64,000 nt of DNA from Clostridia bacterium (lineage in GTDB: Bacteria > Bacillota > Clostridia > Monoglobales > Monoglobaceae): NCBI GenBank assembly GCA_017456605.1, contig JAFTJA010000013.1, positions 168,290-232,289 of the forward strand, written 5' to 3'. The notes beneath the pieces were generated by a model, which searched no databases, was not told where the DNA came from, and was given only the letters and a program-made list of their open reading frames with translations. Made by a program: the position numbers and the translations under genes. Each line of letters opens with the position of its first letter. The stretch's first letter is position 1. Shown piece after piece: positions 26,911 through 35,503 of the stretch.

Positions 26911-26941
26911 TACTTTTGGCGGAATAGCTCCGCCAAAAGTA
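26911..26941. terminator. Hairpin between gerW and polA
   Basis: Stem TACTTTTGGCGGA/TCCGCCAAAAGTA with a five-base loop, directly after the gerW stop codon on the minus strand. The T tract is short and broken, so termination may be partial. Confidence 0.55.
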
Positions 26942-26950
26942 TGCCATTTT

Positions 26951-27418
26951 TTATTCTGCCGTCAGGTCGCCAATGCCTTCATCCGCCGGCGAAATACTCG
27001 TCCCGTCTTTGGCATCTTTTTTTGCTTTTATGGTATTTTTCACATACTCAGTACCCTCAACAAGCTTGTCTATTGCTGTGGGAATCATATCAAGAATTCT
27101 GTCATAAACAGTGGTATTTGGGTTTACCGGCATAAGTCTTATCTGACCTTTGCCAACCACCATAAACGCAACAGGAGTAATCGAAACGCCACCGCCTGCA
27201 CCGCCGCCAAACATAGCCTGCTTGTCCGCAGGAGTTTTTGCAGCAGAATGATCCGAACCGCCGACGCCAAAGCCCAGTCCCACCTTTGAAATTGGGATAA
27301 TAACTGTTCCATCAGGAGTTTCCACCGGGTCACCCACTATTGTGTTTACGTCAATCATATCCCTTATACTCTGCATTGCCGTATACATAAGTCCCTGAAT
27401 TGGATGTTGTTCTGCCAT
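26951..27418 (-). CDS. gerW: GerW/YtfJ family sporulation protein
   Basis: A 155-residue protein beginning MAEQHPIQGLMYTAMQSIRD, with the family motif DGTVIIPISKVGLGFGVGG and a glycine-rich loop (FGGGAGGGVSITPVAF). In Bacillus this protein is made in the forespore and needed for germination. Its presence, with spoVM, points to an endospore former. It follows the DUF2953 gene by 2 bp, an arrangement often seen in Clostridia. Confidence 0.9.
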   Translation of the reverse strand: MAEQHPIQGLMYTAMQSIRDMIDVNTIVGDPVETPDGTVIIPISKVGLGFGVGGSDHSAAKTPADKQAMFGGGAGGGVSITPVAFMVVGKGQIRLMPVNPNTTVYDRILDMIPTAIDKLVEGTEYVKNTIKAKKDAKDGTSISPADEGIGDLTAE

Positions 27419-27420
27419 TT

Positions 27421-28017
27421 TTAAACCGCTCCTTTTTGTTTTTTATGTTTTGAATATACTTTAAAACCGCGTATTGCTGCAGTAATAATATGCACAATCC
27501 GAATTTTTATTATTCCCTCCGCCTCAATTTCAAAGGCTTTTTCGTTGAAGCTTGGAACAAGCTCAACCTCGGGGAATTTTATGTTAAAAAATCTGCACAA
27601 GAATGCATATACATTTCCGATAAGGGTCCAGATTGCACCATAAAGCATCCCTGTACTTGCCGCGTCACCGGTGCCGAATTTTGACCGAATAAAAATATCC
27701 GAAAACTCAACTCTGTCGCCTGCACAGCTGAGCACCGTATCTATTATTTCTTTTGCCTCGTCGTATTTTCCCTTTATTTTTTCAACCTTAGAAAAGAACT
27801 TTTCTTCCTCTGTTTTTCCATCATCTTTCTTTGGACCTTTATCCTTTTTTGAAAGGCCTTTCAGTTTTTCATCGTCAAGGGTGTATCGAAAAAACAACGT
27901 CTTAAAAACCAGCTTTATTTTTCCGTTTCGGTATTCCACAAAGACGCTCAGCTTTGGGAACAAAAAGAAAAACACAATTGCAACAATCAAACATAAAGCA
28001 ATCAAAAACCAAATCAT
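27421..28017 (-). CDS. DUF2953 membrane protein
   Basis: A 198-residue protein with an N-terminal membrane segment (residues 2-18), a charged middle (KGLSKKDKGPKKDDGKTEEEK, about 56-76) and a C-terminal part matching the DUF2953 family. The biochemical function is unknown. Its gene commonly precedes gerW, which suggests a sporulation role. It lies 18 bp after scpB. Confidence 0.8.
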   Translation of the reverse strand: MIWFLIALCLIVAIVFFFLFPKLSVFVEYRNGKIKLVFKTLFFRYTLDDEKLKGLSKKDKGPKKDDGKTEEEKFFSKVEKIKGKYDEAKEIIDTVLSCAGDRVEFSDIFIRSKFGTGDAASTGMLYGAIWTLIGNVYAFLCRFFNIKFPEVELVPSFNEKAFEIEAEGIIKIRIVHIITAAIRGFKVYSKHKKQKGAV

Positions 28018-28035
28018 TCAAACCACCGACCGTAC

Positions 28036-28662
28036 TTAATCTGCCGCAGCTTGATTTTCTGCATTTTCTTCTGCTGTATCTGCGGCACTGTCCTCAGTTT
28101 CACCATTTTCCGAAAAATCAATACTATCTTCCAAAGCAACAGCATCCTGACTTCTTTCATCAAACTCCGGAAGCTCCATAACGCTCTCGATGCCAAAACA
28201 CCGCAAAAATTCGTCTGTTGTGCCAAACAGCATTGGTCTTCCCGGAGTATCAAGTCTTCCTACCTCTTCAATAAAGTTCTTCTCCAACAGCTTATTCACC
28301 AAGGTGTCGCAAGACACTCCTCTTATCTGTTCGATAACAGCACGGGTAACCGGCTGTTTGTATGCCACAATAGCCAAAACCTCCATAGCGGCATTGGATA
28401 GGCTGAGGCTTCGTCTTGGCTCCACCAGTTTTGATATGTAATCACTATATTCCCGTCTGGTGCACATCTGGTAAGAATCTTCAAGACGTATTATCCGAAG
28501 CCCCCGCATTTCTCTGTCATATTTGTCCGCAAGTGCTGTAACAACCGCTCTTGTGCTTTTTGTATCAATATCAAGTATGTCCGAAAGCCTTTCAACATCC
28601 ACCGGCTCGCCGGCAGCAAAGAGAACACTTTCGATTATTGATTCCGCTTGTTTAAGTTCCAT
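28036..28662 (-). CDS. scpB: Segregation and condensation protein B
   Basis: A 208-residue protein with two winged-helix domains (MELKQAESIIESVLFAAGEP; then AMEVLAIVAYKQPVTRAVIEQIRG). It joins ScpA as the non-SMC part of the chromosome condensin. An acidic C-terminal tail (residues about 170-208, rich in Glu, Asp and Ala) is longer than usual. It follows scpA by 28 bp. Confidence 0.93.
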   Translation of the reverse strand: MELKQAESIIESVLFAAGEPVDVERLSDILDIDTKSTRAVVTALADKYDREMRGLRIIRLEDSYQMCTRREYSDYISKLVEPRRSLSLSNAAMEVLAIVAYKQPVTRAVIEQIRGVSCDTLVNKLLEKNFIEEVGRLDTPGRPMLFGTTDEFLRCFGIESVMELPEFDERSQDAVALEDSIDFSENGETEDSAADTAEENAENQAAAD

Positions 28663-28690
28663 ATTTCCCCCACAGGAACGATTTTTTCAA

Positions 28691-29452
28691 TCATTCCTCC
28701 AAATCTTCAAAGTTAAAGTTGTCGTCATCGGTAATTTTTGTAACGGCATATTCGCCTTTTGTTTCAGTATCCTCAACAGCAATTTTGTTCAGCTTTATCA
28801 TTTCAAGCAGTGCCAAAAATGACGCAACCGCCTCCGGTTTTGATTTGATACCTTTGAATATTTCACCAAACATTATCTTGCCCCTGCTCACAATTCGGCT
28901 CCATATATTTTTGACCTTGTCCTTGATGGACACCTTTTCGTGTCCCACAATCCCCGAAAAAGACCTTTTCGGTGGCGGAAGCTTTCTTTCAAGCTTCACG
29001 CACGACATTCTGTACGCCTCCATAAGGTTTTCAAGGGTCATTTTTGAATAATTCATCTCTGCCGGCGGTCTTTCAATCAAGTCAGGCAGCTTAAAATATG
29101 TACCCACATCCGAATTCTCATGTTCCCTGAAAAACTCAATGCTGTCTTTGATTTGCTGATACTCAAGAAGACGTCTGACAAGCTCTGTTCTTGGGTCTTC
29201 CTCTTCTTCACCGTCATCCTCTTTGGGAAGCAGCATCTTTGACTTTATCTGGAGAAGTGTCGCCGCAAGCACTAAAAACTCGCTGGAAACCTCAAGGTCC
29301 ATTTCTTTCATGGATTTCATAACCTCCAGATATTGGTCAAGAATGGTAGCAATAGGAATATCATAAATGCTGACTTTATTCTTTTTTATAAGCATCAAAA
29401 GAAGGTCAAGGGGACCTTCAAATGCATCAAGCTTAAATGAAAGCTGTTCCAT
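28691..29452 (-). CDS. scpA: Segregation and condensation protein A
   Basis: A 253-residue kleisin. N-terminal LDAFEGPLDLLLMLIKKNKVSI, a middle acidic linker, and a C-terminal winged helix (AVASFLALLEMIKLNKIAV) that binds the SMC head. It bridges the SMC dimer in chromosome condensation. It sits between the M50 protease and scpB, the usual clostridial order. Confidence 0.94.
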   Translation of the reverse strand: MEQLSFKLDAFEGPLDLLLMLIKKNKVSIYDIPIATILDQYLEVMKSMKEMDLEVSSEFLVLAATLLQIKSKMLLPKEDDGEEEEDPRTELVRRLLEYQQIKDSIEFFREHENSDVGTYFKLPDLIERPPAEMNYSKMTLENLMEAYRMSCVKLERKLPPPKRSFSGIVGHEKVSIKDKVKNIWSRIVSRGKIMFGEIFKGIKSKPEAVASFLALLEMIKLNKIAVEDTETKGEYAVTKITDDDNFNFEDLEE

Positions 29453-29473
29453 AGCTGGCTCCTGTTCTGAAAA

Positions 29474-30163
29474 TTAAAGAAATGGTATAAGACCGATAAT
29501 TATATCAATTCCTGTTAGTATTAAATTTGAAAGAAAGTTAAGCACTCTTCCAAAAAGCGGAGTGTTTATCAAAATAATAAGCAAAACAAAACCATACTGC
29601 TCGTACTGCATAATTTTGAAATAAATCCTCGACGGCAAAACCGCATTAAGAATTTTTGACCCGTCAAGTGGCGGCACGGGCAACAAATTAAACACAGCAA
29701 GATTTATATTCATATAAACAAGTGTTGAAAGCAACACAACAACAATCGAAAAAACCTTGTTCCCAAGCTGAGTTGTTCCCGCATAAAATTTTGAAATCAC
29801 TGTAAGAAAAAGCACAGCAAAGAACGCTAAGATAATGTTGCTTAAAGGACCAGCAAGAGATGTCCACACCATACCTGATTTAAACTTTCCCGACTTAAAA
29901 TTTCTGGGATTTACCGGCACAGGCTTTGCCCATCCAAAACCAAACAAAAAGAGGCAAATTGCTCCAATCGGGTCAAGGTGACTGAGCGGGTTGATATTAA
30001 GTCTCCCCATATATCTTGCGGTATTGTCACCCATCTTGTATGCAACATATCCGTGTCCAAATTCATGTACCGAAAGGGACAAAAAAACGCACAACGCCGT
30101 AATCAAAAGCTCTACAATGCCAAGCCAGCCGTTGCCAAACCAATTTTGTATTCTGCTTATCAT
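29474..30163 (-). CDS. M50 family site-2-type protease
   Basis: A 229-residue polytopic membrane metalloprotease. HEFGH (residues 33-37) and the second metal motif NLLPVPPLDG are present in hydrophobic surroundings. It is of the short rhomboid-like YwhC type without a PDZ domain, which often precedes scpA. The substrate is unknown. It begins the M50-scpA-scpB-DUF2953-gerW operon, with a promoter at 30220-30248. Confidence 0.9.
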   Translation of the reverse strand: MISRIQNWFGNGWLGIVELLITALCVFLSLSVHEFGHGYVAYKMGDNTARYMGRLNINPLSHLDPIGAICLFLFGFGWAKPVPVNPRNFKSGKFKSGMVWTSLAGPLSNIILAFFAVLFLTVISKFYAGTTQLGNKVFSIVVVLLSTLVYMNINLAVFNLLPVPPLDGSKILNAVLPSRIYFKIMQYEQYGFVLLIILINTPLFGRVLNFLSNLILTGIDIIIGLIPFL

Positions 30164-30219
30164 ATCAAGAAAACTCCTTCATATCAAAAAGAAAAAAACA
30201 TTTACTTTTAACCCCTAAT

Positions 30220-30248
30220 ATTTTATCACAAGCTTTGGATTTTGTCAA
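30220..30248 (-). promoter_or_regulatory. Promoter of the M50-scpAB-gerW operon
   Basis: Minus-strand TTGACA (30243-30248), 17-bp spacer, TAAAAT (30220-30225). Confidence 0.75.
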
Positions 30249-30356
30249 TAAAACCCAAGGTATGCCAACCATTATTATTGACTCAAAACAAGAAAAATAT
30301 ATTTTATCGCTACTGCTTTCTTTTTTTAAATATTTTGAAAATCTTTTAAAAAATAC

Positions 30357-30385
30357 TTGCAAAACCATTCCCTATATGCTATAAT
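30357..30385 (+). promoter_or_regulatory. Promoter of tRNA-Leu(CAA)
   Basis: TTGCAA (30357-30362), 17-bp spacer, TATAAT (30380-30385), 18 bp before the tRNA. Confidence 0.75.
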
Positions 30386-30403
30386 AACATTTGTGCTTGA
30401 TAT

Positions 30404-30490
30404 GCCGGTGTGGTGGAATTGGCAGACGCGCTGGACTCAAAATCCTGTGGTAGCAATACCGTATCGGTTCGACCCCGATCACCGGCACCA
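30404..30490 (+). tRNA. tRNA-Leu (CAA)
   Basis: An 87-nt class II tRNA with acceptor GCCGGTG/CACCGGC, anticodon loop CTCAAAA (anticodon CAA), long variable arm and encoded CCA. The anticodon stem has one T-T mismatch (CTGGA facing TCCTG). Confidence 0.95.
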
Positions 30491-30493
30491 TTC

Positions 30494-30529
30494 AAAAGAC
30501 AACTTGCATCTGATGTGAGTTGTCTTTTT
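30494..30529 (+). terminator. Terminator of tRNA-Leu(CAA)
   Basis: Stem AAAAGACAACT/AGTTGTCTTTT with a T7 run. Confidence 0.8.
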
Positions 30530-30534
30530 TTGTG

Positions 30535-30568
30535 CAAAAAACAGCGTCAAAACTTTCGTTTTGACGCT
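30535..30568 (-). terminator. Terminator of the nagB-ROK operon
   Basis: Minus-strand stem AGCGTCAAAAC/GTTTTGACGCT followed by GTTTTTTG, just after the ROK gene stop. Confidence 0.75.
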
Positions 30569-30575
30569 AGATAAA

Positions 30576-31943
30576 TTAACCGATTTTGGGAAGACTTGCT
30601 GCCGCAACAGACTGTCCGACTCTTCTTGCCTTTTCATCAGGAATATGTAGTTGAACTTTTTCAAAGAGTTCAGGGAACTCAGTCTTGATGACCTCGTTTG
30701 CCTTTGCGAGAAGAATGGTTCCACCCTTTCCGCTTGTTACTCTGCCCATAATGAGCACATGTTTAATATCATAGAACATTGAATAGTAAGCAATTGAATA
30801 CCCGAAATACGTGCCGATTGTATCATAAATATCGGCAGCGCGACTGTCATCTGCTTCCATGAGTCCCTGAACAACCTTAAGCTTTTCAGCCGGCGAAAGC
30901 TTTTCATCAAGCTCAATTCCGGCTTTTGGCGCCAGCTTTATAACTGCATCCTGAGAAAAATATTTAACACCACAACCATAGTCGCCGCTCCATTCATCAA
31001 CCATTGCACCCTTGTTGAAGTCAACGGGAACAAACGCAAGTTCATTGAGCCAGCCTGTGATGTTTCCGTCTTTGTCAACGTAACCTGCAGCCTCGGATGT
31101 TCCCATAGCAACGCCCAGAACATTGTTATCTTCAAGACTCATAGCGCCGGCAAGCGCAGTAACATCACCGTCATTTGCAACCTCAACCGGAACATCACCG
31201 ATTTCCTTAGCAACATCCAAGTACATATTCTTAACATGCTTCTCAAAATCCTCATCAGACACCTTGATAAAAAGAGATGCAACCTTTATCTGATTGTCAA
31301 TATAAACACCTGCAGAAGAAACACCAATAGCATCAACTCTCGGCATATGTGAAGCCGCTGTTTTCATAGCGCTTAAAATACCTTCATAGTGATACATCGG
31401 GTCGCTCTGAAGTTTTGGGAACCAAACAACCTCTTCGGAGTATACTGTCTTTCCGTCAACAACAGCCGAAACCTTGCGGTCACTGCCACCTGCATCAAAA
31501 CCGATACGGCAACCGTCAAGATGACGTCCAACGGGTGAAGAAACGTCATTTTCTGCCGGTGCATCTGCCGCGTTTTCAATATATACCACTTCAAAGGGCT
31601 TGTCATATACACGAGTCATAAAGTTGAAGTCAAATTCTCTTGCACCGCCAATACTATAATCTGCAGCAATCCTGTCATAGACATATTTTGAGCCGGCAAT
31701 ATAAACTTTAAAACCGCCTTTTGCCCAAAGAAGAGTCTTGATAATTCTTTCGGCAATTTCATAGTTTTCTTCATCATGGCCTGTTCCCTCTTTGTAAGCA
31801 TCGAGTGAATAGGTAGCAATAAGTCCGCCGTTTCTTTCAACAGCAATCACAATTTTCTGTGAATCGCATTTTGAAACAGCTGCCTTATAATCATTTATAA
31901 CTTTTGCCATTGGCATAAATTCAGGTTCGAGTTTTGCTATCAT
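30576..31943 (-). CDS. ROK-family sugar kinase-like protein with N-terminal extension
   Basis: A 455-residue protein. The C-terminal 310 residues form an actin-like ATPase fold of the ROK type: GCRIGFDAGGSDRKVSAVVDG (phosphate 1 motif), VDAIGVSSAGVYIDN, VANDGDVTALAGA and LGVAMGTSEAAGYVD. The first 150 residues are an extra domain that I do not recognise. The CxCGxxGCxE zinc motif of many ROK proteins is not seen; the region reads DYGCGVKYFS. It sits downstream of nagB in the same operon, so an amino-sugar kinase role is likely but unproven. Confidence 0.78.
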   Translation of the reverse strand: MIAKLEPEFMPMAKVINDYKAAVSKCDSQKIVIAVERNGGLIATYSLDAYKEGTGHDEENYEIAERIIKTLLWAKGGFKVYIAGSKYVYDRIAADYSIGGAREFDFNFMTRVYDKPFEVVYIENAADAPAENDVSSPVGRHLDGCRIGFDAGGSDRKVSAVVDGKTVYSEEVVWFPKLQSDPMYHYEGILSAMKTAASHMPRVDAIGVSSAGVYIDNQIKVASLFIKVSDEDFEKHVKNMYLDVAKEIGDVPVEVANDGDVTALAGAMSLEDNNVLGVAMGTSEAAGYVDKDGNITGWLNELAFVPVDFNKGAMVDEWSGDYGCGVKYFSQDAVIKLAPKAGIELDEKLSPAEKLKVVQGLMEADDSRAADIYDTIGTYFGYSIAYYSMFYDIKHVLIMGRVTSGKGGTILLAKANEVIKTEFPELFEKVQLHIPDEKARRVGQSVAAASLPKIG

Positions 31944-31969
31944 AGTCTTTTCTCCTTTGTTTTTTGTTT

Positions 31970-32692
31970 TTATTTATCGTATGCTTCTTTGTCGCAAATG
32001 AGGATAACATCCTTGTGGACTTTGAGCATAGATGCCGGATTATTTGTGGAAATCTCACCGTTTATGAGGTCATTGATTACTTCCTTTTTGCTTGAGCCGG
32101 TAGCAAGAATAATAATTCTCTTTGCCTTGAGTATTGATGCAATGCCCATAGTCAGTGCTTGGGTAGGAACATCCTCAATTTTCTCAAAGAATCTAGCATT
32201 TGCATTTATTGTGCTTTCTGTCAAATCAGTAATGTGAGTGTTTGCATAAAGGAAAGAATCCGGCTCATTGAAAGCAATGTGACCGTTCTGACCAATACCC
32301 AGCACCTGAAGGTCAATTCCGCCTGCTTCGTCAATCATTTTATCAAAATCAGCACACTCCTTTTCGGGGTCCTTTGCGAGACCGTTAAGAACGTGAGTGT
32401 TATTTATATCGATATTGATATGGTTAAACAAATTTTCATTCATAAAATAACGATAGCTCTGGTCATTATCCGCAGACATGGGATAATATTCATCAAGGTT
32501 GAATGACTTAACATCTTTAAAATCAATTTCGCCATTTTTGTTCATTTCTGCAAGCAGCTTATACATTCCAACAGGTGTTGAGCCTGTAGCAAGTCCCAAA
32601 ACCGCATTGGGCTTGAGGATAACTTCGCTTGCAACTATCTTGGCAGCTTCTTTTGAAACTTCATCATAGTTTTCACATACTATTACTCTCAT
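31970..32692 (-). CDS. nagB: Glucosamine-6-phosphate deaminase
   Basis: A 240-residue enzyme that converts glucosamine 6-phosphate to fructose 6-phosphate and ammonia. Motifs are LGLATGSTPVGMYK, FNLDEYYPM and the active-site GIGQNGHIAFNEP. The RBS is AGGAGG and the ATG at 32692 is clear. Upstream on the minus strand is a TATAAT (32728-32733) with a poor -35. With the ROK protein it forms an amino-sugar use operon. Confidence 0.95.
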   Translation of the reverse strand: MRVIVCENYDEVSKEAAKIVASEVILKPNAVLGLATGSTPVGMYKLLAEMNKNGEIDFKDVKSFNLDEYYPMSADNDQSYRYFMNENLFNHINIDINNTHVLNGLAKDPEKECADFDKMIDEAGGIDLQVLGIGQNGHIAFNEPDSFLYANTHITDLTESTINANARFFEKIEDVPTQALTMGIASILKAKRIIILATGSSKKEVINDLINGEISTNNPASMLKVHKDVILICDKEAYDK

Positions 32693-32864
32693 GATACATC
32701 CTCCTGATACTATTGCGATATAAGCTAATTATAGTATATATCAAAAAAACAAAAAAAGATTTGCATAAAAATATATTTTTTTTATACATTTATCACATTC
32801 CAAGGCTTGGTTTTAGGATACAAACAGAATATTCATCTTTTTTTTATTTTTTTTCTAAAAACCC

Positions 32865-32893
32865 TTGCAAAAGTATAAATATTCTGTTATAAT
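32865..32893 (+). promoter_or_regulatory. Promoter of rpmB
   Basis: TTGCAA (32865-32870), 17-bp spacer, TATAAT (32888-32893). Confidence 0.75.
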
Positions 32894-32938
32894 ACTTTAA
32901 GTTGATTGATTATGATTACAATTGGAGGTGTATATATA

Positions 32939-33127
32939 ATGGCAAAATGTGAAGTTTGTGGAAAAGAATTGAAGTTTGGAATTAAGGTTTCTCACTCACA
33001 CCGTCGTTCCAACAGAACATGGAAGCCAAACATCAGAAGGGTAAGAGCGGTTGTTGACGGCACACCCAAAAGAGTTTATGCTTGTTCAAGATGTTTGAGA
33101 TCAGGTAAAGTACAGCGCGCTGTATAA
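32939..33127 (+). CDS. rpmB: Ribosomal protein bL28
   Basis: A 62-residue protein with the family pattern MAKCEVCGKELKFGIKVSHS, RRSNRTWKPNIRRVRA and YACSRCLRSGKV. It keeps the four Cys (two CxxC pairs) of the zinc-binding form. The ATG at 32939 with GGAGGTG upstream is right; an earlier in-frame ATG would add 11 unrelated residues that contain the RBS. Confidence 0.97.
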   Translation: MAKCEVCGKELKFGIKVSHSHRRSNRTWKPNIRRVRAVVDGTPKRVYACSRCLRSGKVQRAV

Positions 33128-33141
33128 TCAAAAAGCCTAAC

Positions 33142-33178
33142 AAAAGACCATAGATGCAAATCATCTATGGTCTTTTTT
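33142..33178. terminator. Terminator between rpmB and spoVM
   Basis: Stem AAAAGACCATAGAT/ATCTATGGTCTTTT, seven-base loop, T6 run on the plus strand. On the minus strand it can also end the spoVM transcript. Confidence 0.85.
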
Positions 33179-33191
33179 ATTTATGTAATCA

Positions 33192-33275
33192 CTAATCTTC
33201 TGTGTTTTTAATTTTGAAAATACTTTTTAGTATACCTCGCAAAAACCTTGGTGCTTTCACTACAACAATTTTCAT
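33192..33275 (-). CDS. spoVM: Stage V sporulation protein M
   Basis: A 27-residue peptide, MKIVVVKAPRFLRGILKSIF followed by KIKNTED. Length, the Pro at position 9, the FL-GIL core and the amphipathic basic helix match SpoVM, which binds the curved forespore membrane and anchors the spore-coat ATPase SpoIVA. RBS AAAGGAG lies eight bases before the ATG. It is normally missed by gene finders. It follows a 56-residue membrane peptide gene by 18 bp. Confidence 0.85.
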   Translation of the reverse strand: MKIVVVKAPRFLRGILKSIFKIKNTED

Positions 33276-33293
33276 CAAGCTCGCTCCTTTCTT

Positions 33294-33464
33294 TTATTTT
33301 TTTACCAGACAACAGACTCCCGACGATATCAGACCCAGCCCCAACAATGTTATAAGAAGATATCTGGGTATTACATATGCGAGAAACAATCCAACACCTA
33401 CGGATATCAAAAAAATCGCCCAGGTATTTGAATGAGTACGGCAACACCTCTTTTTCCTTAACAT
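33294..33464 (-). CDS. Small membrane protein upstream of spoVM
   Basis: A 56-residue protein: basic N-terminus MLRKKRCCRTHSNTWA, then two hydrophobic segments (about 17-33 and 36-52, WAIFLISVGVGLFLAYVIPR and LLITLLGLGLISSGVCCLV) and a Lys-Lys end. An AGGCGG RBS precedes the ATG. It is probably co-transcribed with spoVM. Similar short proteins occur in clostridial genomes, but I know no function; a sporulation link is inferred from position only. Confidence 0.65.
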   Translation of the reverse strand: MLRKKRCCRTHSNTWAIFLISVGVGLFLAYVIPRYLLITLLGLGLISSGVCCLVKK

Positions 33465-33545
33465 TTTATCACCGCCTTTTTTACAGTATATTCAGTTCCC
33501 CACTTTTGGTTACGCACACCAGAAGTAATACAAAATATCCGGGCA

Positions 33546-33578
33546 TAAAAAAGCCGAACCAATTTGGTTCGGCTTTTC
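33546..33578 (-). terminator. Terminator of the ABC permease operon
   Basis: Minus-strand stem AAAAGCCGAACC/GGTTCGGCTTTT with a T6 run, about 70 bp after the permease stop and before the small spoVM genes. Confidence 0.8.
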
Positions 33579-33649
33579 AAAGGTTAATTTTCAGCTTTCA
33601 TTTGTACGTTTCGCAAACTATTTTAAGCACCGTCACATCGCAGAAGGGA

Positions 33650-34540
33650 TTAACCCTTAACAGAGCCAATCATAACGCCTGTTACAAAATACTTCTGTAC
33701 AAACGGATAAAGAATTATCATAGGAAGTGCAGCAATAAGAATTGTTGAGAACTTAACCATTTCGTTAAGTTTCTGCATATCTGCAAGATAGTCCGTACTC
33801 ATACCTTCAGACGCAAGAGTCTTTGTGCTGATGCTTTCTGTGAGATTCTTAAGAATCAACTGAAGATTGTATTTGTCTGGGTCACGCATATAGTAAAGAA
33901 CACTGAGGTAGCCGTTCCAGTGGCCAAGTGCATGATAGAGACACATAACAGCAATTATAGCCTTTGACAAAGGAAGCACAATAGAGAAGAAAAATCTCAT
34001 ATAACCGCCACCGTCAATCTTAACCGACTCATAAAGATCTTCTGAAACATTGCCCACGAAAAAGCTTCGGCAGATAATCATATTGTATATACTGAATGCA
34101 CCGGGAAGCACCAGAGCCCAGATGGTATCAAACATACCCAAATTCTTAATGAGCAAGTAAAGCGGAACCACACCGCCGCTGAAATACATTGCAATAAGAC
34201 AAAGTGCTGAGAAAAGCTTTCTGCCCACAAGTTCTTTTCTTGAAAGAGCAAATGATGCCGGAATAAGGACAACAAGGTTAATGATTGTTCCTACGAAAGT
34301 ATAGATGATAGAGTTTTTATAACCTACCATAATTTCTTTATATTCAAGAATTTTTGCATAACCTTCGAAGGTTATTCCTCTGGGCCACAAAAGTGTTTTA
34401 CCTGCATTTACCATGTTGGGATCACTGATTGATGCAATAATAACAAAATACAGCGGATACATTACTATAAAGAGCAGGATACCCAAAAGTGTATAGTTTA
34501 TAATATCAAAGTTTCTGTCAAATCTACTTTTCATTTTCAT
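33650..34540 (-). CDS. Carbohydrate ABC transporter permease (YtcP/LplC type)
   Basis: A 296-residue inner-membrane permease with six hydrophobic segments and the EAA-type loop YESVKIDGGGYMRFFFSIVLPL. The opening (NYTLLGILLFIVMYPLYFVIIASISDP) and close (QKYFVTGVMIGSVKG) are those of the YtcP/LplC subgroup, which usually imports oligosaccharides such as aldouronates or galacturonides with a MsmX-type shared ATPase. It follows the partner permease by 18 bp. Confidence 0.9.
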   Translation of the reverse strand: MKMKSRFDRNFDIINYTLLGILLFIVMYPLYFVIIASISDPNMVNAGKTLLWPRGITFEGYAKILEYKEIMVGYKNSIIYTFVGTIINLVVLIPASFALSRKELVGRKLFSALCLIAMYFSGGVVPLYLLIKNLGMFDTIWALVLPGAFSIYNMIICRSFFVGNVSEDLYESVKIDGGGYMRFFFSIVLPLSKAIIAVMCLYHALGHWNGYLSVLYYMRDPDKYNLQLILKNLTESISTKTLASEGMSTDYLADMQKLNEMVKFSTILIAALPMIILYPFVQKYFVTGVMIGSVKG

Positions 34541-34558
34541 AGCTAAATCCCCTCCTCC

Positions 34559-35503
34559 TTAGAACAGTGACGTTTCGCTTACTTTGCCTGATATCCAGTT
34601 AACAGTCAGCAAGCAAATGATGTTTACAAGGGTATTAAACAAGTTAACAGCAGTAGAGAAACCGAACTGTGCATCCAAAAGACCTACCTTATATACATAA
34701 GTTGAAAGAACTTCAGATGCGCCGAGGTTTGCACTATTCTGAATAAGAAGCATCTTGTCAGCACCAACAGAGAATATTCTACCAAACGCCAGAATCAAAA
34801 GAATAATAACGGTATCAGCAATAGCAGGAATTTCTATACTCCAAATAATTCTAAGCTGATTTGCACCGTCAATTTTTGCTGCTTCAAGCTGTTCCTGGTC
34901 AACGCCTGAAAGTGCTGCCAGATAAATAACCGCTGAATAGCCAAGTCCTTGCCACAAACCGGTGAACCAATAAATCCAGAATACATACTTATCTTCGCCG
35001 AAGAAGTTAATGGGGTCAACACCGAACCAACCACCTATGATATTGAACACACCACCGGTCGGAGAACAGAAAACTCTGGCAATATTGATAACAACAACCA
35101 GTGAAAGCATATATGGCAAATATGTAAAGTTCTGAACCAGCTTTTTATACCATTTGCAATTAACATGGTGAAGCATAAGAGCAAGAATAACCGGGAAAGG
35201 AAAATCAATAATGGTAATAAGCGCTGAAACCTTCACTGTATTCCAGATATAAGTCCAGAATTTGGGAAGGTGAAAAAATCTTTCAAAATGGTCAAATCCA
35301 ACCCATGGAGAGCCCATAATACCGAGAGATGGCATATACTCTTTGAATGCCAGTATGATACCATACATAGGACCATAAGAGAATATCGCCAAAAAAGTCA
35401 TTGCCGGAAGCAAAAACACATAAAGCTGCCACTGAGAAGCCATTCTCACCCACACTGACTTTTTTCTGTTAAGTGTCAATTCTTGTTTAACCGAAGTCTT
35501 CAT
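34559..35503 (-). CDS. ABC transporter permease (LplB/YteP type)
   Basis: A 314-residue permease with six membrane segments and the EAA-type loop QEQLEAAKIDGANQLRIIWSIEIP. The N-terminal WQLYVFLLPAMTFLAIFSYGPMYGI and C-terminal VNWISGK are typical of LplB. It pairs with the next permease in one heterodimeric channel. No solute-binding protein or ATPase gene is next to either gene, which is unusual; the binding protein must be encoded elsewhere. Confidence 0.9.
   Translation of the reverse strand: MKTSVKQELTLNRKKSVWVRMASQWQLYVFLLPAMTFLAIFSYGPMYGIILAFKEYMPSLGIMGSPWVGFDHFERFFHLPKFWTYIWNTVKVSALITIIDFPFPVILALMLHHVNCKWYKKLVQNFTYLPYMLSLVVVINIARVFCSPTGGVFNIIGGWFGVDPINFFGEDKYVFWIYWFTGLWQGLGYSAVIYLAALSGVDQEQLEAAKIDGANQLRIIWSIEIPAIADTVIILLILAFGRIFSVGADKMLLIQNSANLGASEVLSTYVYKVGLLDAQFGFSTAVNLFNTLVNIICLLTVNWISGKVSETSLF

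Noticed and set aside
27954..28181. Plus-strand proteins opposite scpB and DUF2953
   Set aside because: Low-complexity mirror frames without RBS, covered by clear minus-strand genes.
33202..33435. 77-residue protein on the plus strand between rpmB and the permease
   Set aside because: No RBS, and the opposite strand encodes SpoVM and a membrane peptide with good RBSs.
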